A stretch of DNA of 64,000 nucleotides, from positions 20,669,258-20,733,257 of the forward strand of contig CM052354.1 in the NCBI GenBank assembly GCA_028551475.1. Direction: 5' to 3'. Position 1 is the first letter of the stretch. The number at the start of each line of letters is the position of its first letter. This document shows, one piece after another, positions 1-12,700 of this stretch. The translations under genes and the position numbers were made by a program. This DNA is from Casuarina equisetifolia. Its lineage: Eukaryota; Streptophyta; Magnoliopsida; Fagales; Casuarinaceae. The notes beneath the pieces were generated by a model. The model saw only the letters and a program-made list of their open reading frames with translations. It did no database searches and was not told the origin of the DNA.

Positions 1-840
1 AAAGAGAAAGAGAAAAGAGAAAAAAAGAAGAAAACGTATGTTGCCATTGGAACTAAGGAAGAAAGAAAAAATCAAAGAAGAAAGAGAAAACCAAGAAAAA
101 AAAAAGAGAAATAGAGGCATGATAGCTTCCCTCCACTTCATATCATTCTTAATTTGTAGGAATTCTGTAAAGAATTCTTAAAGAGAAGATAGTGTGGTGA
201 TAACTTTCCTTTTTTTATTTAAGATGTTTTGTTTAATTTTTACTATTGCTTTGGTTTGTTATTTCATTATGTTCTAAACTTCTTTTTTTAGAGCGAAGAT
301 GTAACATAACTATAATGATGTGAATTTTGTAAGTTTTTATGCTTTGCAAGATATTTTATTTATGTGAATTATATATTATTACGCCTAATACTTTTAAGTG
401 ATTAGCCACCACTTGAATGATTTAATGTGCATATTTGAGACTGAGAAGTAATAATATGCAATTGCTTCTTATAATATATAACTATGAATTAAAGATGGAT
501 AGACATATACCATGTTATTTGTGTGGCTTTTGGTGATAAAATGATCAAAAGATTTATTGTAAACCAGAAATGTTCATGGATCTTAATGCATTTTGTTTGT
601 TTCAATTTACATATAGAGATATAGTGAATTAATAAACTAAATAGGGTTACTATACCTAGACATAGGATAGTAAATAAATTAAGAAATTTTGTTATCACAT
701 AAGTATTATTATTCTTCTAAGCATAAACTATGGAAATTCATATCTAATAGTTATGATGAAATTGAAAGCTCTAATATGTTTCTCATCTTGATTTGTCTTG
801 CTTGGATTCAATTTCAATTAGTCTTGAGTTTTCGTTTTAG

Positions 841-854
841 AAATTTTAAATTTT
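841..854. repeat. Target-site duplication, LINE 3' side
   Basis: AAATTTTAAATTTT, followed directly by the T-run that is the LINE poly(A) tail on the minus strand. The identical 14-mer occurs at the other boundary. The sequence is AT-rich, but both copies fall exactly where the interrupted LTR alignment breaks. Confidence 0.85.
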
Positions 855-972
855 TTTTTTTTTGGTGAAAGGTCAAATTATATATCACCCGGAAAAAAAA
901 TTTATAAGATTGTTCGATTACAAAATATTATCATCTAAGCTCAAATATTGCACTTGGCAAATTCCAAAGCTC

Positions 973-3900
973 TTATAAAAATTTATTACAATTTGTAAGC
1001 TTAACTCCTCTAGTAGATGAAATCTTGCCTCTCACATCTTTCTTGATTTTAGCAATAATGGTTGAGTTTTCTAGACTTGTATTGCTGAATCTTATTCTAT
1101 TCTTTTCGCTCCAAATGTGATACAATACGGCCTTGAAAGATATACTAAGCAAAGTAGCTGCAAAGCTCTTCCTTTTAACAGTCTTGATCATCCAACATAT
1201 TTCAGCTCTCCAGTTTTCAATTCTTTGAGTTAATCCATTCATGCCTAACAAAGCCTTCCAGATGTAGTTTGTGAACCTGCACTTAAAAAATAAATGTTCA
1301 TGTGATTCTTCTTCTTGTTGGCAGAGGTTGCATTGTAGATCCACTGAACTATTCCATTTAGCCACCCGATCTGCTATGGATAATTTGTCTCTTAAAATGA
1401 TCCAACATATAAAATTATGCTTCGGTACTCCTTCTTTCCAAACAAGTGTTGCCCATTTGGAATCTTCTCTGTTCTCTCTTAGTGCTACATAACTTTTGGC
1501 AATATTGTATTGAGTCCGTCACTAGTTGTGTGAGTTCACTTCTTACTTGTAAAATATTCTTAAAACTCTAAGCTAGTGATCCTTTCATCTCAACTTCTAA
1601 TACATTCCTTTCCTTCAAATTTTTTGTTATCATCCATTTAATCCATAAGGAGTTTGAATTAGGGTGCGCAAGAGACCATAAGAGTTTTCCAATTGCCGCC
1701 TTATTCCAAGTGTGAATGTCTATCAAACCTAGTCCTCTAGAAATTTTAGGCCAACAAACTTTTTTCCATGCCACTTTCGCTACACATCGTCCATTAGATT
1801 TACTTGTCCAAAGGAAAGTTCTAATCCTTTTTTCAATTTCATAAAAGGTCTGTTTTGGCAGTAGAAAAATTTGCATCCAATATGTTTGCAATGAGAACAG
1901 AACACTTTTTGCTAGCTGCAGTCTCCCCCCATAACTAATATGCTTAGACTCCCAACCTTCAATTCTACTCAATATCTTTTCTGTCAGGATAGTACAATCT
2001 AGGTTGGAGAGTCTTTTAATAATCAATGGCACTCCTAAGTATTTTATGGGAAGTTGGCTTTCTTGGATAAGAATATGATCAAGTATTAGAGCCTTTTCCT
2101 GTTCAGACAAGTATGAAAAGAAAATTTGACACTTCTCTGGATGCATCTTCAAACCTGTTATATCTTCAAACTCTTGCATAGCATCTAGTAAACACAGTAT
2201 GGACTTAATATCTCCATGAGCAAACAAAAAGAGATCATCAGCAAAGCATAAATGAGTGATCTTTTCTTTGTCACATTTCCAGTAAAATTTAAACCTTCCA
2301 AAATATACTTTATTTTGTATAATTCTGTTACGAATCTCCATCACAATAACAAAGAGAAAAGGAGAGAGAGGGTCTCCTTGTCTAAGTCCCTTTGCCCCCT
2401 TAAAAAAACCTGTATGAAAGCCATTGATGTTCACAGAATATCTCACAGTAGTGATGCAGCTTTCAATCAGCAATCTAAATTTATCTGGGAACTTCAAAAC
2501 TTTCAGAGTATTTAGGATTGCATTCTAGTCTATTGAATCATATGCTTTCATAATATCAACCTTTATTGTCACCCTTTTCCCATGAATATCTTTATGATAA
2601 TTGTGCATTAACTCTTGACACAATAAAATATTTTCCTTAATGTTCCTTCCTAGCACAAAAGCTATCTGACAATGATGTATGAAATGAGGCAAAGCTAAAC
2701 TTAATCTTCCTACCACAATTTTTGATATGATCTTGTACAATACATTGCAACAAGATATTGGTCTAAAATCTTTCATATTGGTGACATTAATTTTCTTAGA
2801 GACAAGAGAGATTACTGTTGAATTTATGCTTTGCAGTAGCTGTCTCCTTTGAAAGAAAGCTATTACTGCATCTTCTATGTCACTCCCTATAATACTCCAC
2901 GCTTTCTTAAAGAAGAAGTTATTATATCCATCAGGACCTGGAGCTTTGTAATCACCAAAAGTATTAAGGACCTTTTGTATATCTTCTCTTTGAACGTCTG
3001 CTATAAGGCTTCTCTTTATCTCTTCTGAAATTTTCATAGGAAATAACTCTCTTAATCTTGTTTCTGATGGTTGAAGTTGGTTTGCCCTCTTTAGCAAGTT
3101 TTGATAGTAACTTAGAATTTTATTCTTTATCATTACAGGATCTTCAGTAAGTTGCCCATCATCTAATTCCAGCTTGACAATGTGGTTTTTTGCTCTCCTC
3201 TTCATCATGCTTTTGAAAAAGACTTTACTATTACAATCTCCCTCTTTCAACTAATTATTCCTTGATTTTTGCTTCAGAAGTATTTCTTCATGCTTGCTAT
3301 GTATTAGTAACTTTTCTAACCACTCCTTTTCTTCATTGCGCAATTGGGTATTTGAAGGGTCATCAAAGAGCTTTACTTGTGCTATTTGTAGTTGCTTCCT
3401 TGCTATCTCTGTTTTCCTTGATAGTTCTCCAAATTCCTCTCTATTTAGCTTTCTCAACTCTTTTTTCATTTCCTTCAACTTTATCATTATTCTATACATT
3501 ATAGTGTCATCAACCTCTTGTCGCCAAATATTCTTCATTATTGTCATAAATTAGGGGTTGTTTAGCTAGAAGTTGAAAAATCTAAAAGTCCTTTTTTGAC
3601 TTGGCCTATTATTGCTCACCTTGATAGTGCAAGGACTGTGATCTGACAATCCAGGAGTACTAAATTCAATAGAGAAATCCATATTACTTTGCAACCATTT
3701 AGGGTTTACCAAACATCTATCCAATTTACTACCTTTGAACTCTGTTCCTTTACCTTTGTTCGTCCATGATAGGAGTGGTCCTACAAAGTTTGGTTCTATA
3801 AGTTTTGCATCACTTATAAACTTGTTGAAATCTTCTATTCCTTCTATCCATTTACTAGCTACACTGACCCTCTCATTTAGATTCCTCGCTGTATTAAAAT

Positions 3901-4318
3901 CCCCTACTAGTAGCCATTGAGTGTTCTTTCTATAACTGTTATAACATTGTGTGAGGTTACTCCAAAGATCCTTTTCTTCATTTGCTGCATTTACTGCATA
4001 GATGGCAGATAAGTACCATACTTCATGTCCCTCTTCCACTTTACAATTCATTACTTATTTAGAACTACTAAGCATTGTGATGTTGAGCTGTGGCTTTTTC
4101 CATATAATCCAAATCCTTCTATTTTCATTATCTCTATAATTGTGGACAAACCCCCAATAGGGAAAAAGAGAATCTATCACCCATTATGCTTTATCTTTTT
4201 TTATTTTATGTTCTAATAGAATGACAATGTCAGCTTTAGCATTCTTGATAACTTTTCGTACCTCCTTTTGTTTAGGGTTTTTATTCAAGCCCCTAACATT
4301 CCATGAGAATATGATCAT
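973..4318 (-). pseudogene. LINE ORF2 remnant (endonuclease / reverse transcriptase / zf-RVT)
   Basis: The start codon at 4318-4316 overlaps the ORF1 stop (ATGA), the usual plant L1 arrangement. The endonuclease starts MIIFSWNVRGLN and has GDFNTARN, a later SKLDRCLVN and the GLSDHSP motif. The reverse transcriptase spans about 3250-1570, with KAPGPDG, FRPISCCNVLYK, GLRQGDPLSP and the catalytic FADD (about 2246-2235). A separate 3' piece (about 1494-973) has a CxxC...HxHLFFxC zinc-binding motif typical of zf-RVT. From 4318 to 1568 everything is in one frame but is broken by TAA near 4192 and 4055 and at 3553-3551, and by TAG at 3568, 3253, 2527 and 1570. A frameshift then separates the last domain. 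Three of the TAGs fall where plant L1 proteins normally have tryptophan. Confidence 0.9.
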
Positions 4319-5582
4319 TTGTCTGAGGGTATAATGTTTTCTCCTTCAACACCTTCAAGACCTACAATATCATTGCATGTTGCTTCATTTGGTTCTTGAT
4401 GATTACTTATCAGCACACTAAATCTATTACTGGTATTGTCCTTCTCACATGTATTCCTTTTAGGGCTCCTTTTGTTTCCCCTTCCATTCACACTTGCTTT
4501 ATTGCTTTGTTCTAATTTGGCTTTTGGACTTGTGGTAGATTCAACTTCATGTGTTATTGAATTTACAATCTTATCTCTTATATTCTCATGTCCTTGGTCC
4601 TCATGAACTTGATCTTCATTACCTTTATCCAAATTTTCTTTATCCTCACATCCTTCATCATATTTCTCCATCTGACTTAATGGCTTTTATACTGGAACCC
4701 ATATCTCTTTTTTCTTTATAACACACTCCTTATGTCCAAAGCAATCACATTTCTTGCATATTTCAGGTAACCAACAATACTCCACTCCTACCTCAAAAAT
4801 AGCACCATTTCCCATGTCAATTTCAAATGAAGTTGGTAGAGAACACTTTGTATCTATTTCAATACATACTTTGCATATGATATCCTCTGTCTATGTTTGG
4901 TAGCTTTATCCATGTATAGTGGCTTTCCAACAACACTAGCTACATAGCTCATACCAATCTCATCCCATAGAGCATGTGGGACATTGTGTAACTTTATCCA
5001 AATTGGTATTAAAGTGATTTTTTCTTTTTGCAGTCTAATAGTGTTATGCCATTTTTGCAGAAACATTGGTTTTCCTACCACATCATAAACTCCAGCTTCT
5101 AATACTTTCTCCATCTTTTGTTTATAAAAAAATCTAAAGAAAAAGAAGCCACTGTCTGTTGCAGAAATATCTATTAAGCTTTGTTTTCCCCATTGCTTTT
5201 CTACAATTCCTTTTACTACAGAAAATGGTAATTTTGAACCTAAAAAGAAATCCACAACACAATTTTCATAGAATTTACTTCCTTCTTCAATAACTTCCTT
5301 AGGAGGGGCAACTCTAATTTTCCCATCATTTAATACCGGTGGCTGGTATTTCATATGAGCATTTTGTGCTAATCCTCCTACTACAACCTTACTCCAAGAT
5401 TCATGTTTTCCTTTACGTTCAACACTCTCCTTAAAGATAATGTTGTTTGTCTCTTCTAGCCTCTCATTTTTCTCCTTATTTCTTGTAGACCCTTGGAATA
5501 AACTTTCTTGGATTTCTTGTTCAATTCTCTCCTTGTCTTGTTGAGATAATACATTATCCTTGGTCATACTTCCTTTAGCCAT
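4315..5582 (-). pseudogene. LINE ORF1 remnant (DUF4283 and zinc knuckle, nucleic-acid binding)
   Basis: The frame opens with MAKGSMTKDN at 5582. A DUF4283-like domain covers roughly residues 70-240 (WIKLHNVPHALW is its recognisable core). A frameshift at about 4860 breaks the frame. In the shifted frame the protein continues through FEIDMGNGAIFEVGVEYC and a zinc knuckle (CKKCDCFGHKEC, about 4765-4730). An in-frame TAA at 4689-4687 follows, then a charged tail from 4671 to the stop at 4315. In autonomous elements this protein binds the LINE RNA. The knuckle has unusually short spacing after the histidine, which may be further decay. Confidence 0.8.
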
Positions 5583-6453
5583 GTTCCTATTTGCAAGGGT
5601 TATTCATCCAGATTTCATTATTTTAACTTCTGTATCATTATTTTCTCCTAAAGATTTCCAACACTCTTCAAGTTTCCTTATTTTTCTTTTCTCTCTTCTC
5701 TTAAACTCAGCACTCTATGGGTCTATCCTCTGGAAATCCTTGACCATCAGCAGTTACCAACTTAGTAATTAACTAATTTGATAGGCAAGATTTTGGTAAG
5801 ATGTACCAAAAGTTCATAATTTAGTCAGTATATAGACTTGATAGATTCTGCCTTCTTCTACTAACAATCTACTTAAATCCCTTTAACTTAACTTAATAGA
5901 AACATGGCTTTTGGTAGGTATATCCTTCTCTTATCACTCCAAAATAAATATCTTAACTAAGCAATCAATAAATTAAAACAAACCATGAATAACAAAATTC
6001 ACACCTAACACTCACTACACCAACTTCTACTTCTAAATTGCAAATCCAATATAAAAAATAAAAATAAAATAAAATAGAAAAATAGAAAAATAAAACACAC
6101 AAAAATAACACTCACTTCAGCAGAGTCTATTCTAATTATAATCTAATATGCAGAAAAAAAAAATTTTGCATTTTTTTTTTACACTTACCTCCGAGCCTAG
6201 GAGATCTGGCGATCAGCCATCAGGATCTTGTCTCCCGCTAACCTGCTCTACCTCCTACTACCTTCTGCCAGCGACCACACGATGGGGATGCGATGTGGGG
6301 AGCGTTGGGATCTAGGCATGACGGGGAGTCTGGGGACTGGGCCGATGATTGGGGGGCCAAGGGACGAGGCGGTAGGGTGGGGAGGCGATAGGGGATGGGG
6401 GAACGATAGGGGGGCGGAGGGATTAGGGAGAGGGTTGAGCAAGGGGGTGCAGT

Positions 6454-6467
6454 AAATTTTAAATTTT
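6454..6467. repeat. Target-site duplication, LINE 5' side
   Basis: Second copy of AAATTTTAAATTTT. It is preceded by the G-rich (on +) LINE leader and followed by LTR sequence that continues the alignment interrupted at 841. Confidence 0.85.
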
Positions 6468-6629
6468 AATTCATCATCAACAATATTTTGATTTGCTAGA
6501 TAAATTTTAGGATTAATTCATTGTTAGTACTTAATTAATTTAGTATTCATCAATCTTCGTGGGACGATACTTTTTTTATATTATATTAATTGTTCAACAT
6601 GTTCACTTGCATCTAAATTTTACCAAACA

Positions 6630-7062
6630 TCCATCTTTTCCACATACTACTTCAATGATTCATGCTTTAAGAATGATACAAATGCACCTTGAATGCACTT
6701 GTGATCTTCAAAGCTCAGCTCCAATATATTCCTATTCGTTAAAATCTACTAAGTCAACTAGGTTTGCTAGTTGCTAAGCATGTTGTATCATTGGTGAATA
6801 CAAACTTGTTTGTGGCCTATCCATAGATGAAAATTGTTGGTTTACCAAAAAGGTAGCTTTGATATTGAACCATACTTTCTAGTTTTTTCTAGCAACCATT
6901 TTTTTGCTATGTTTGCTCGCATGGCCCGAAGAAGGCCAAGGCTTTAGCCTAAAAGGGGTATTCCAAGTGACCCTAGAGGCAGCCTCTTGGAGGATCTTGA
7001 CCCCTTGTTAAGAGAATGAAGATGGGCAAGAGGAAGAGAATGATGACCGGGAAAATATCCAT
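6630..7062 (-). pseudogene. P450 exon 1 pseudogene (copy A)
   Basis: This matches bases about 21,955-22,392 of the intact P450 gene at high identity over the whole stretch. The start codon position is kept at 7062-7060 and reads M-D-I-F-P-V-I-I. In-frame stops have arisen where the intact gene has glutamine codons in the NQQTQS region (CAG or CAA to TAG). The rest of exon 1 should follow left of the inserted LTR element, outside the window. It cannot make a P450: no heme-binding or ExxR exon is present. Confidence 0.9.
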
Positions 7063-7866
7063 TCTTCTTTAAAGGTGTCATCTATTAGAAAAAAAAATTG
7101 AGAGAATGTAGTTAAAGATATGCATTTAAGAAAGTGAAAGACTTTTAAATAGCAAAGAATGAACTTGTTTTTGCTGTTTTTTCTTGTGTTTTGTTTGTTA
7201 GCTTTTTTTTTCTCAAAACAACATAACCTACCTAACCTTCTTTGCTTCAGATAGACATTAAAATAAATAAGTTCTTGCTAGGTGTAGCAACTATGGTGGA
7301 TTTGTTGTCAAAACTTGGCACCAACATATTGTCAGTCAGTTACTATCAAGAATCCTAATTGTTAAAAGCAAAAGACATGCCATTCTTTGTCATTTCCTTT
7401 CTCAATTGAAGCCCAAAAATCAAGTTTAAAAGGGTATTTACTATAAGTGATTGTCTTAATAGCCTTTAAATAAGTTCAAGGAAGAAATTGGGTATTTTCA
7501 TCACTAGTATTTGTTTACTTCTTTTGTATGTTTCAAGGTTACTTTTTGTATCTCTGCCCACTTGACAAAATTTTTGATTCTCTCTATCATATTGAATTCT
7601 TAAAAAAATGATTAAAAGAAATGCAAGCAAACAAGTTTCTTTTTACAAAAAGACAAGTGTCCTTGAATGATCTGAAGAACTAGTTATCTTCATCTTGATC
7701 TCTAAGAAATCCATCGGCTAGTTAGTTCGACAGATCTTAAACAACGAATGCATAAAGAAAGGCCACGTTTCTCTATTTTTGATTCTCTAATTAGGATTAT
7801 AAGGGAAGAATGACATCATTTGCTGTCAACATTTTCCTAGAAATTAAGTCATACCTTTTACAATTA
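7063..7866 (-). other. Duplicated P450 upstream region (copy A)
   Basis: This continues the match of copy A into the 5' flank of the intact gene (parent about 22,393-23,190). Shared blocks include the AGACATTAAAATAAA stretch, the TTGTCAAGAATCCTAATTG block and the GAAGAATGACATCATTTGCTG block. The copy therefore came from genomic DNA and included the promoter; it is not a processed transcript. The copia element begins at its right end, and the match resumes at 16,474. Confidence 0.85.
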
Positions 7867-8093
7867 TTGGGTTGCTTACTATTTAAAGGCCCATAAGACA
7901 TTATTTTGTTTATATATAATTTACCTTTATGTCCTTATTTAATGTTGTATATAAGTAAAACTGTGTAGCTATTATTTTTTAAGTAATTGCAAATAGTTTG
8001 CCTAAGAGAGACTCCACAATACTACCTTTGTTCTATCTTTCTCCTTGCTGCAACTAGTAAGGAAGTTTACTTCACAGGTTTCCTTGTTTCTCA
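7867..8093 (+). repeat. Copia 5' LTR
   Basis: Begins TTGGGTTGCTTAC and ends TTTCCTTGTTTCTCA. It aligns along its length with 16,248-16,473. The first bases deviate from the usual TG start, so the boundary is good to about two bases. Confidence 0.85.
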
Positions 8094-8096
8094 ATA

Positions 8097-8110
8097 TGGT
8101 ACCAGAGCTT
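8097..8110 (+). other. Copia primer-binding site
   Basis: TGGTACCAGAGC, three bases after the 5' LTR. It is one change away from TGGTATCAGAGC, the site complementary to the 3' end of plant initiator methionine tRNA that primes most copia elements. Confidence 0.8.
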
Positions 8111-8420
8111 GCAAGTTCCTTGTTCAACCTATGCTGGTCACCACAGAGTTACCTTTGCTTCCACTTATTTTTTTTTTTCACTCTTCTTTACTTTTCAACT
8201 TGAAGGCATTTTTGTAGTTCAGCTTATCATAAAAAATAGTTCCTTTTTTACCCTTTAATTTAGAATACCCTCATCATCCTAACCATTGAATGTTAAAAAG
8301 GCCAAGGTCATCCTTGTCCAATCAAAACCCTAAAAGCCCACAAACAAAAAGATTTACCAAATTACCACATGGTACCTCTCGAAATTACAACTCTCACACA
8401 CCACCTTCTTCTTCCCCAAC

Positions 8421-9741
8421 TGTTCGGTGAATTTTAAATGCAAGTGAACATGTCGAACAAGTAATATAATGATAAGAAAAGTATCATCCCACAGAGATTG
8501 GTGATTATTATGCCAACTAATTATTAACGGTGAACAACTCCTAGAATTTATCTAACAAATCCAAATTGATAGAGAATAAACTAATCAACTAAATTTAATA
8601 AAACTAAATACACAAAATAAGTTAGAGTGTCCGATTTCACCATAACTATGAGGTACTAATGTAGATTATGTATGCTTGCAAGAGGGATAATATCTATATG
8701 ATGGCAGAACTTCTTAATTTATTTACTATCTTATGTCTAGGTATAGCAAACCTACTTAGTTCATTAATTCACTATATTTCTATATGTGAATTAAAACAAA
8801 CCAAATGCATTAGGATCTATGAACATTCCCAGTTTACAATAAATCTTTCGATTATCTTATCACCAAAAGCCACACAAACAACATGGTATATGTCTATCCA
8901 TATTTAATTCATGGTTATATATTATAAGAAGCAATTGCATATTATTACCTCTCAGTCTCAAACATGCACATCAAATCATTCAAGTGGTGGTCAATCACTT
9001 AAAAGTATTAAGCATAATAATATATAACTCACATAAATAAAATATCTTGCAAAACATAATAATCATAAGATTCATACCATCATAATTAGGTTACATCGTA
9101 ACTCTAACAAAAATAAACTAAAGCATAAAGAAATAATGAGGAAGAATAATAATAGGGAATAAAGAAGGCATCTTGAATCCAAGAACAAGAAGTCTGTCAC
9201 CCTTTTTGCCTTCTCTTCAGGAAAACCTTGAATTCTTGGCCTCTCTCTTGAGTTATGCTCAATTTCCTCCTCACCTTTTCTTTTGCCTCTTCTCTTCTCT
9301 TAAACAGAGTTTAGGTTTAGACCTACTCTTATCCTAGTAGAATTAGGTTTTAGAGATCTAAAACAATTGGGTTTTGAACTCTTAATTTAATTAGGTTTTG
9401 AACTCTTAATTTAATTAGGTTTTGAACTCCTAATTTAATTAGGCTTTGAACTCCTAATATGATTAGGTTTTCTAATTATTTAGAAAACCCAATAACAATA
9501 AAATCTAATAACAATCATTCAAAACCCAAACTCATCTTGACTCTCTTGATCTTGATATTATAATTTTGCCACACAATAAGCATCAAGCTCTCCATGTTCA
9601 TCCCTTTTCTCCTTGCCTCCTTGTGCTACATAAACAAGATAAATTTAGGTGAATAAAGAGGAATTCAAATGTTTTATCACAATTATTAAAGTTATTTATT
9701 GCCTAAAATAGGTAAGATAACTCTATAAAATAGAGTTATCA
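8421..9741 (+). mobile_element. Solo LTR (1.3 kb), same family as the copy at 1-6629
   Basis: Begins TGTTCGGTGAA and ends GAGTTATCA (TG...CA). It is flanked by the direct repeat CCAAC at 8416-8420 and 9742-9746. No gag, pol or primer-binding site lies inside. Near 9340-9470 there are four short tandem units containing TTAATTAGG and TTTGAACTC. It sits inside the copia leader, just before the gag start. The simplest reading is a solo LTR left by recombination; a small non-autonomous LTR element is possible. Confidence 0.85.
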
Positions 9742-9756
9742 CCAACCTCACCTACA

Positions 9757-12700
9757 ATGGTTTCTAATTTACCAACACCAACCCCTTTCGAGATTCTTTT
9801 TTCCTCTCACCCACTAACTTCCCTAAAACAGCCTTATCCACCATCAAACTTAAGAGTAAGGCTAACTATGATGTATGGAACCGCTAAGTTAGGAATAACT
9901 TAAAAAGGAAGAATAAATGGGGATTTTTTAATGGATTTTTTCCTAAACCTAAAGATCTAGTTAAAATAGCATAATGAGACCAATGTCATGTTCCCATTAT
10001 CAATTGGTTTGAGAAATCTGTGGAATCTGAACTTGTCTCGTTGGTGACCATTATTGGCAATGTTCAAGTGATTTGGGAGACATTCGAACTCATATTTAGG
10101 TGCACCACAGCTACACAACAGTACAATATAAGATAAAAACTATATGTGATAAAGCAGCTGAAAAAATTGGTAAGAGAATATTATAGTTCTTTTTTAGATT
10201 TTTGGCCAGAGATTGATATTCACAAACCCTCAACGTAATGTATGTGTAGGGTTATGCATATGTAAAGTGACTGAGTGATTGAAAGAACAAAAGAGAGATA
10301 TCCGAGTGATGAGTATCTTATAGGGCTCAATGAATGTTTCAAGCCCCTTAAAACTATGATTCTAGCTAAAAAATCACTTCCCACAGTTGATTTAACCTAT
10401 AATCTAACCAAGGAAGATGAAGATCAGCTTCAAAAGATGGATGAGTCCAATCTTACAGCTTAAAGAATGGCTTTTGTGGTAAATTGAGCCTTAGAAACTC
10501 TGAATCTTCAAACAAGTTCTTTTACAAACATTAATCATGACTCAAATCTAGGAGATGTTAGAAGAAATCGCAATAATGAAGTTGTCTATACTTACTGCCA
10601 TAAACCCAAACACACCCAAGACAATTGTTATTATATTATGGGTTTTCCCTCTAAATGGAACCAAAAAAGAAAAGGATGAAGTATATCGGTGCCAGGAAAT
10701 TCCACACCTATGTAGGCCTACTAAACTACCATAAATGGAAGCCATATAGGGGGCCTTTTCTCCAGCATCAAGGAAGTTAGAAACCCATTAGTTAGGAACT
10801 CATTTCCCTTTATAAGTCCTTTAATTAGTGTAGGACAACCCACATGCCCGCATGTAAGCCATGTGACTTATAGGGGCTTGGATGCCAACCACATGGCTCA
10901 CAGGGCCTAGCATGCTAGGCCTCTACTAGTCAGCTTACGGGCCAACCCACTTAATGGGCTGGCAATGTAATTACTTGCAAGTCTATCATTGCAAGACAAC
11001 CTATAGGCAACTCCAGCAGGTTTAGATCTCAACCCGTTAGACAGTGACCTATAGCCCATTCTAATCATGGTCCATGAAATTCAAATGTACCAAGATATGG
11101 ACTTTTAACTCTTGGACTAATGGGGTAGACAAGAAACACTAGTGGGGCCATGCAAGAAGGATTGTCAGCATATCAATTCCAACAACTATTCAACCTTAAA
11201 CAACATGGCAAACAGTGATATAAGTGTTTCATTTGCAAGTAATAGCTCAAAACCTCATTTTGAAGTTGATAATTATAGATGGATTTTAGATTCATGAGCC
11301 ACATATCATATTACTTGTAATTTCCATTATTTGATTTTGCACTCTCTTAGTCCATCTCAATTATTTTCCATACACTTACCTGATAAGACTCATACAATAG
11401 CCACACATGTAGATCTAGCCACCCTACATAGAACTTGACTCTTAACCATGTTTTTTTTTTTTATCTCTAGGTTCAAATATAACTTGATATCCATCATAAA
11501 ATTAATAATGGATAACAATTGCATTGTCATCTTCCTTCCAAGCTTTTGTGTTTTCTAGGACAATATAATTGGGGTAGTGATCGGTTAGGGTAAAGTTGAT
11601 AGAGGCCTCTACTTCTTAATGTCTTCCACAAAAGTTAATCCCAATCTTGTTTCCATTTTGTCACGATTTCGCTTTTGTATTCCGAAACTGTTTTCTGATG
11701 TAAAATTAAACATTGTTTGTAATGACTCAATTGATCTAGTTATGATTTATGACAAAAGCATTTTAGTCATCTTTCTACTAAATACCTAGTCATACATGGA
11801 AAAATGTTAATTCATCCACATGATTTTTCTTGTTCCATCTATCCATTAGCTAAAATAACTCACCTATCATTTAGTCATAATCAGATATGGACTCACGCAA
11901 TCTTTCAATTAGTCCATATGGATCTTTGGGGACCTCATCGAGTTCCAAACCATGATGGAGCTTGATATTTCTTAACAATAGTTAATGAATTTTCTAAAAG
12001 CCACATGGACTTTTCTAATCAAGTCTAAGGATCAAATGTTCCCAATTGTGCAAGCCTTCATTCTTATGATTTCTACCTAGTTTAGGTGTTCTCCATTCAG
12101 TGTATTCAATCCAACAATGGAACCAAATTCTTTTCCAACATATTTTCCTCCTTCTTAACTTCTCAAGGGATAATTCATTAGAGTGGTTGCATTTATACAC
12201 CTTAATAGAATAGTGTTGTAAAACATAATCATTGCCATCTTCTAAACATTGCTCGAGCCTTGTTATTTCAAAGTCACATCCCTCCTCACTTTTAAAGGGA
12301 ATGTATACTCACAACAACCTATCTTGTTAATGGATTGCCATCATTAGTCATCTCACATAGTACCCCTTTTAAGGTTTTCCATGGTCATCCTCCCACACTT
12401 CATCACCTTCATGTTTTTAGATGTCATTGTTATGTCACCACTCTCTGTCCAGCAAGTAAATTCGCTCATTAAGCAGCACCTTATGTTTTTATGGATATTC
12501 CTTTATAAAAAAGGGATATCGTGTTTATGATCCAGTGACTGATAAATTCTTCATCAGTTACATGTTGTGTTCCATGAGTCAAAATTCCCATTTTCTAGTA
12601 GTACTCGTGAGTTTGATGCTCAAGTTGCCCCTGACGATCATTCAACCCCATTGATTGAGTCCTTGCCTCCATAGACAGAGGAGTTACTGACTACCCCCCA

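Larger units (their letters stand above)
855..6453 (-). mobile_element. Full-length L1-type LINE retrotransposon, decayed
   Basis: A 5.6 kb non-LTR element on the minus strand. From its 5' end it has a C-rich leader (6453-about 6200, unlike the AT-rich surroundings), an untranslated stretch to 5583, ORF1 (DUF4283 plus zinc knuckle), ORF2 (endonuclease, reverse transcriptase, zinc-binding domain) and a poly(A) tail at about 863-855. A 14-bp direct repeat flanks it. The host sequence on both sides is one LTR that reads on without a gap once the LINE is removed, which fixes both boundaries independently. Both ORFs carry stops or frameshifts, so the copy is not autonomous. Confidence 0.9.
1..6629 (-). 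mobile_element. LTR (solo LTR or LTR-element end), minus copy, cut by the window edge and split by a LINE
   Basis: The reverse complement of 6629-6468 followed by 840-about 150 aligns by eye with the complete solo LTR at 8421-9741. Both begin with a TGTT(C/T)GGT end followed by a shared ATGCAAGTGAACATG block. The match resumes on the far side of the LINE at 855-6453, so the two parts were once continuous. The short open frame at 698-489 has a counterpart in the other copy at 8668-8907; it is a conserved piece of LTR sequence, not a gene. The LTR end at 6629 sits directly against P450 exon 1 sequence starting at 6630 (TCCAT), so this element was inserted into the P450 copy. Its other end lies left of base 1. 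The left 150 bases are purine-rich low-complexity sequence. Confidence 0.8.

Noticed and set aside
6228..6455. Gly-rich and Pro-rich open frames on both strands
   Set aside because: They come from the base composition of the LINE leader; no known protein features.
8668..8907. Two similar small hydrophobic proteins (489-698 on - and 8668-8907 on +)
   Set aside because: They are the same part of two copies of one LTR. Conservation is explained by the repeat, and neither has a gene context.
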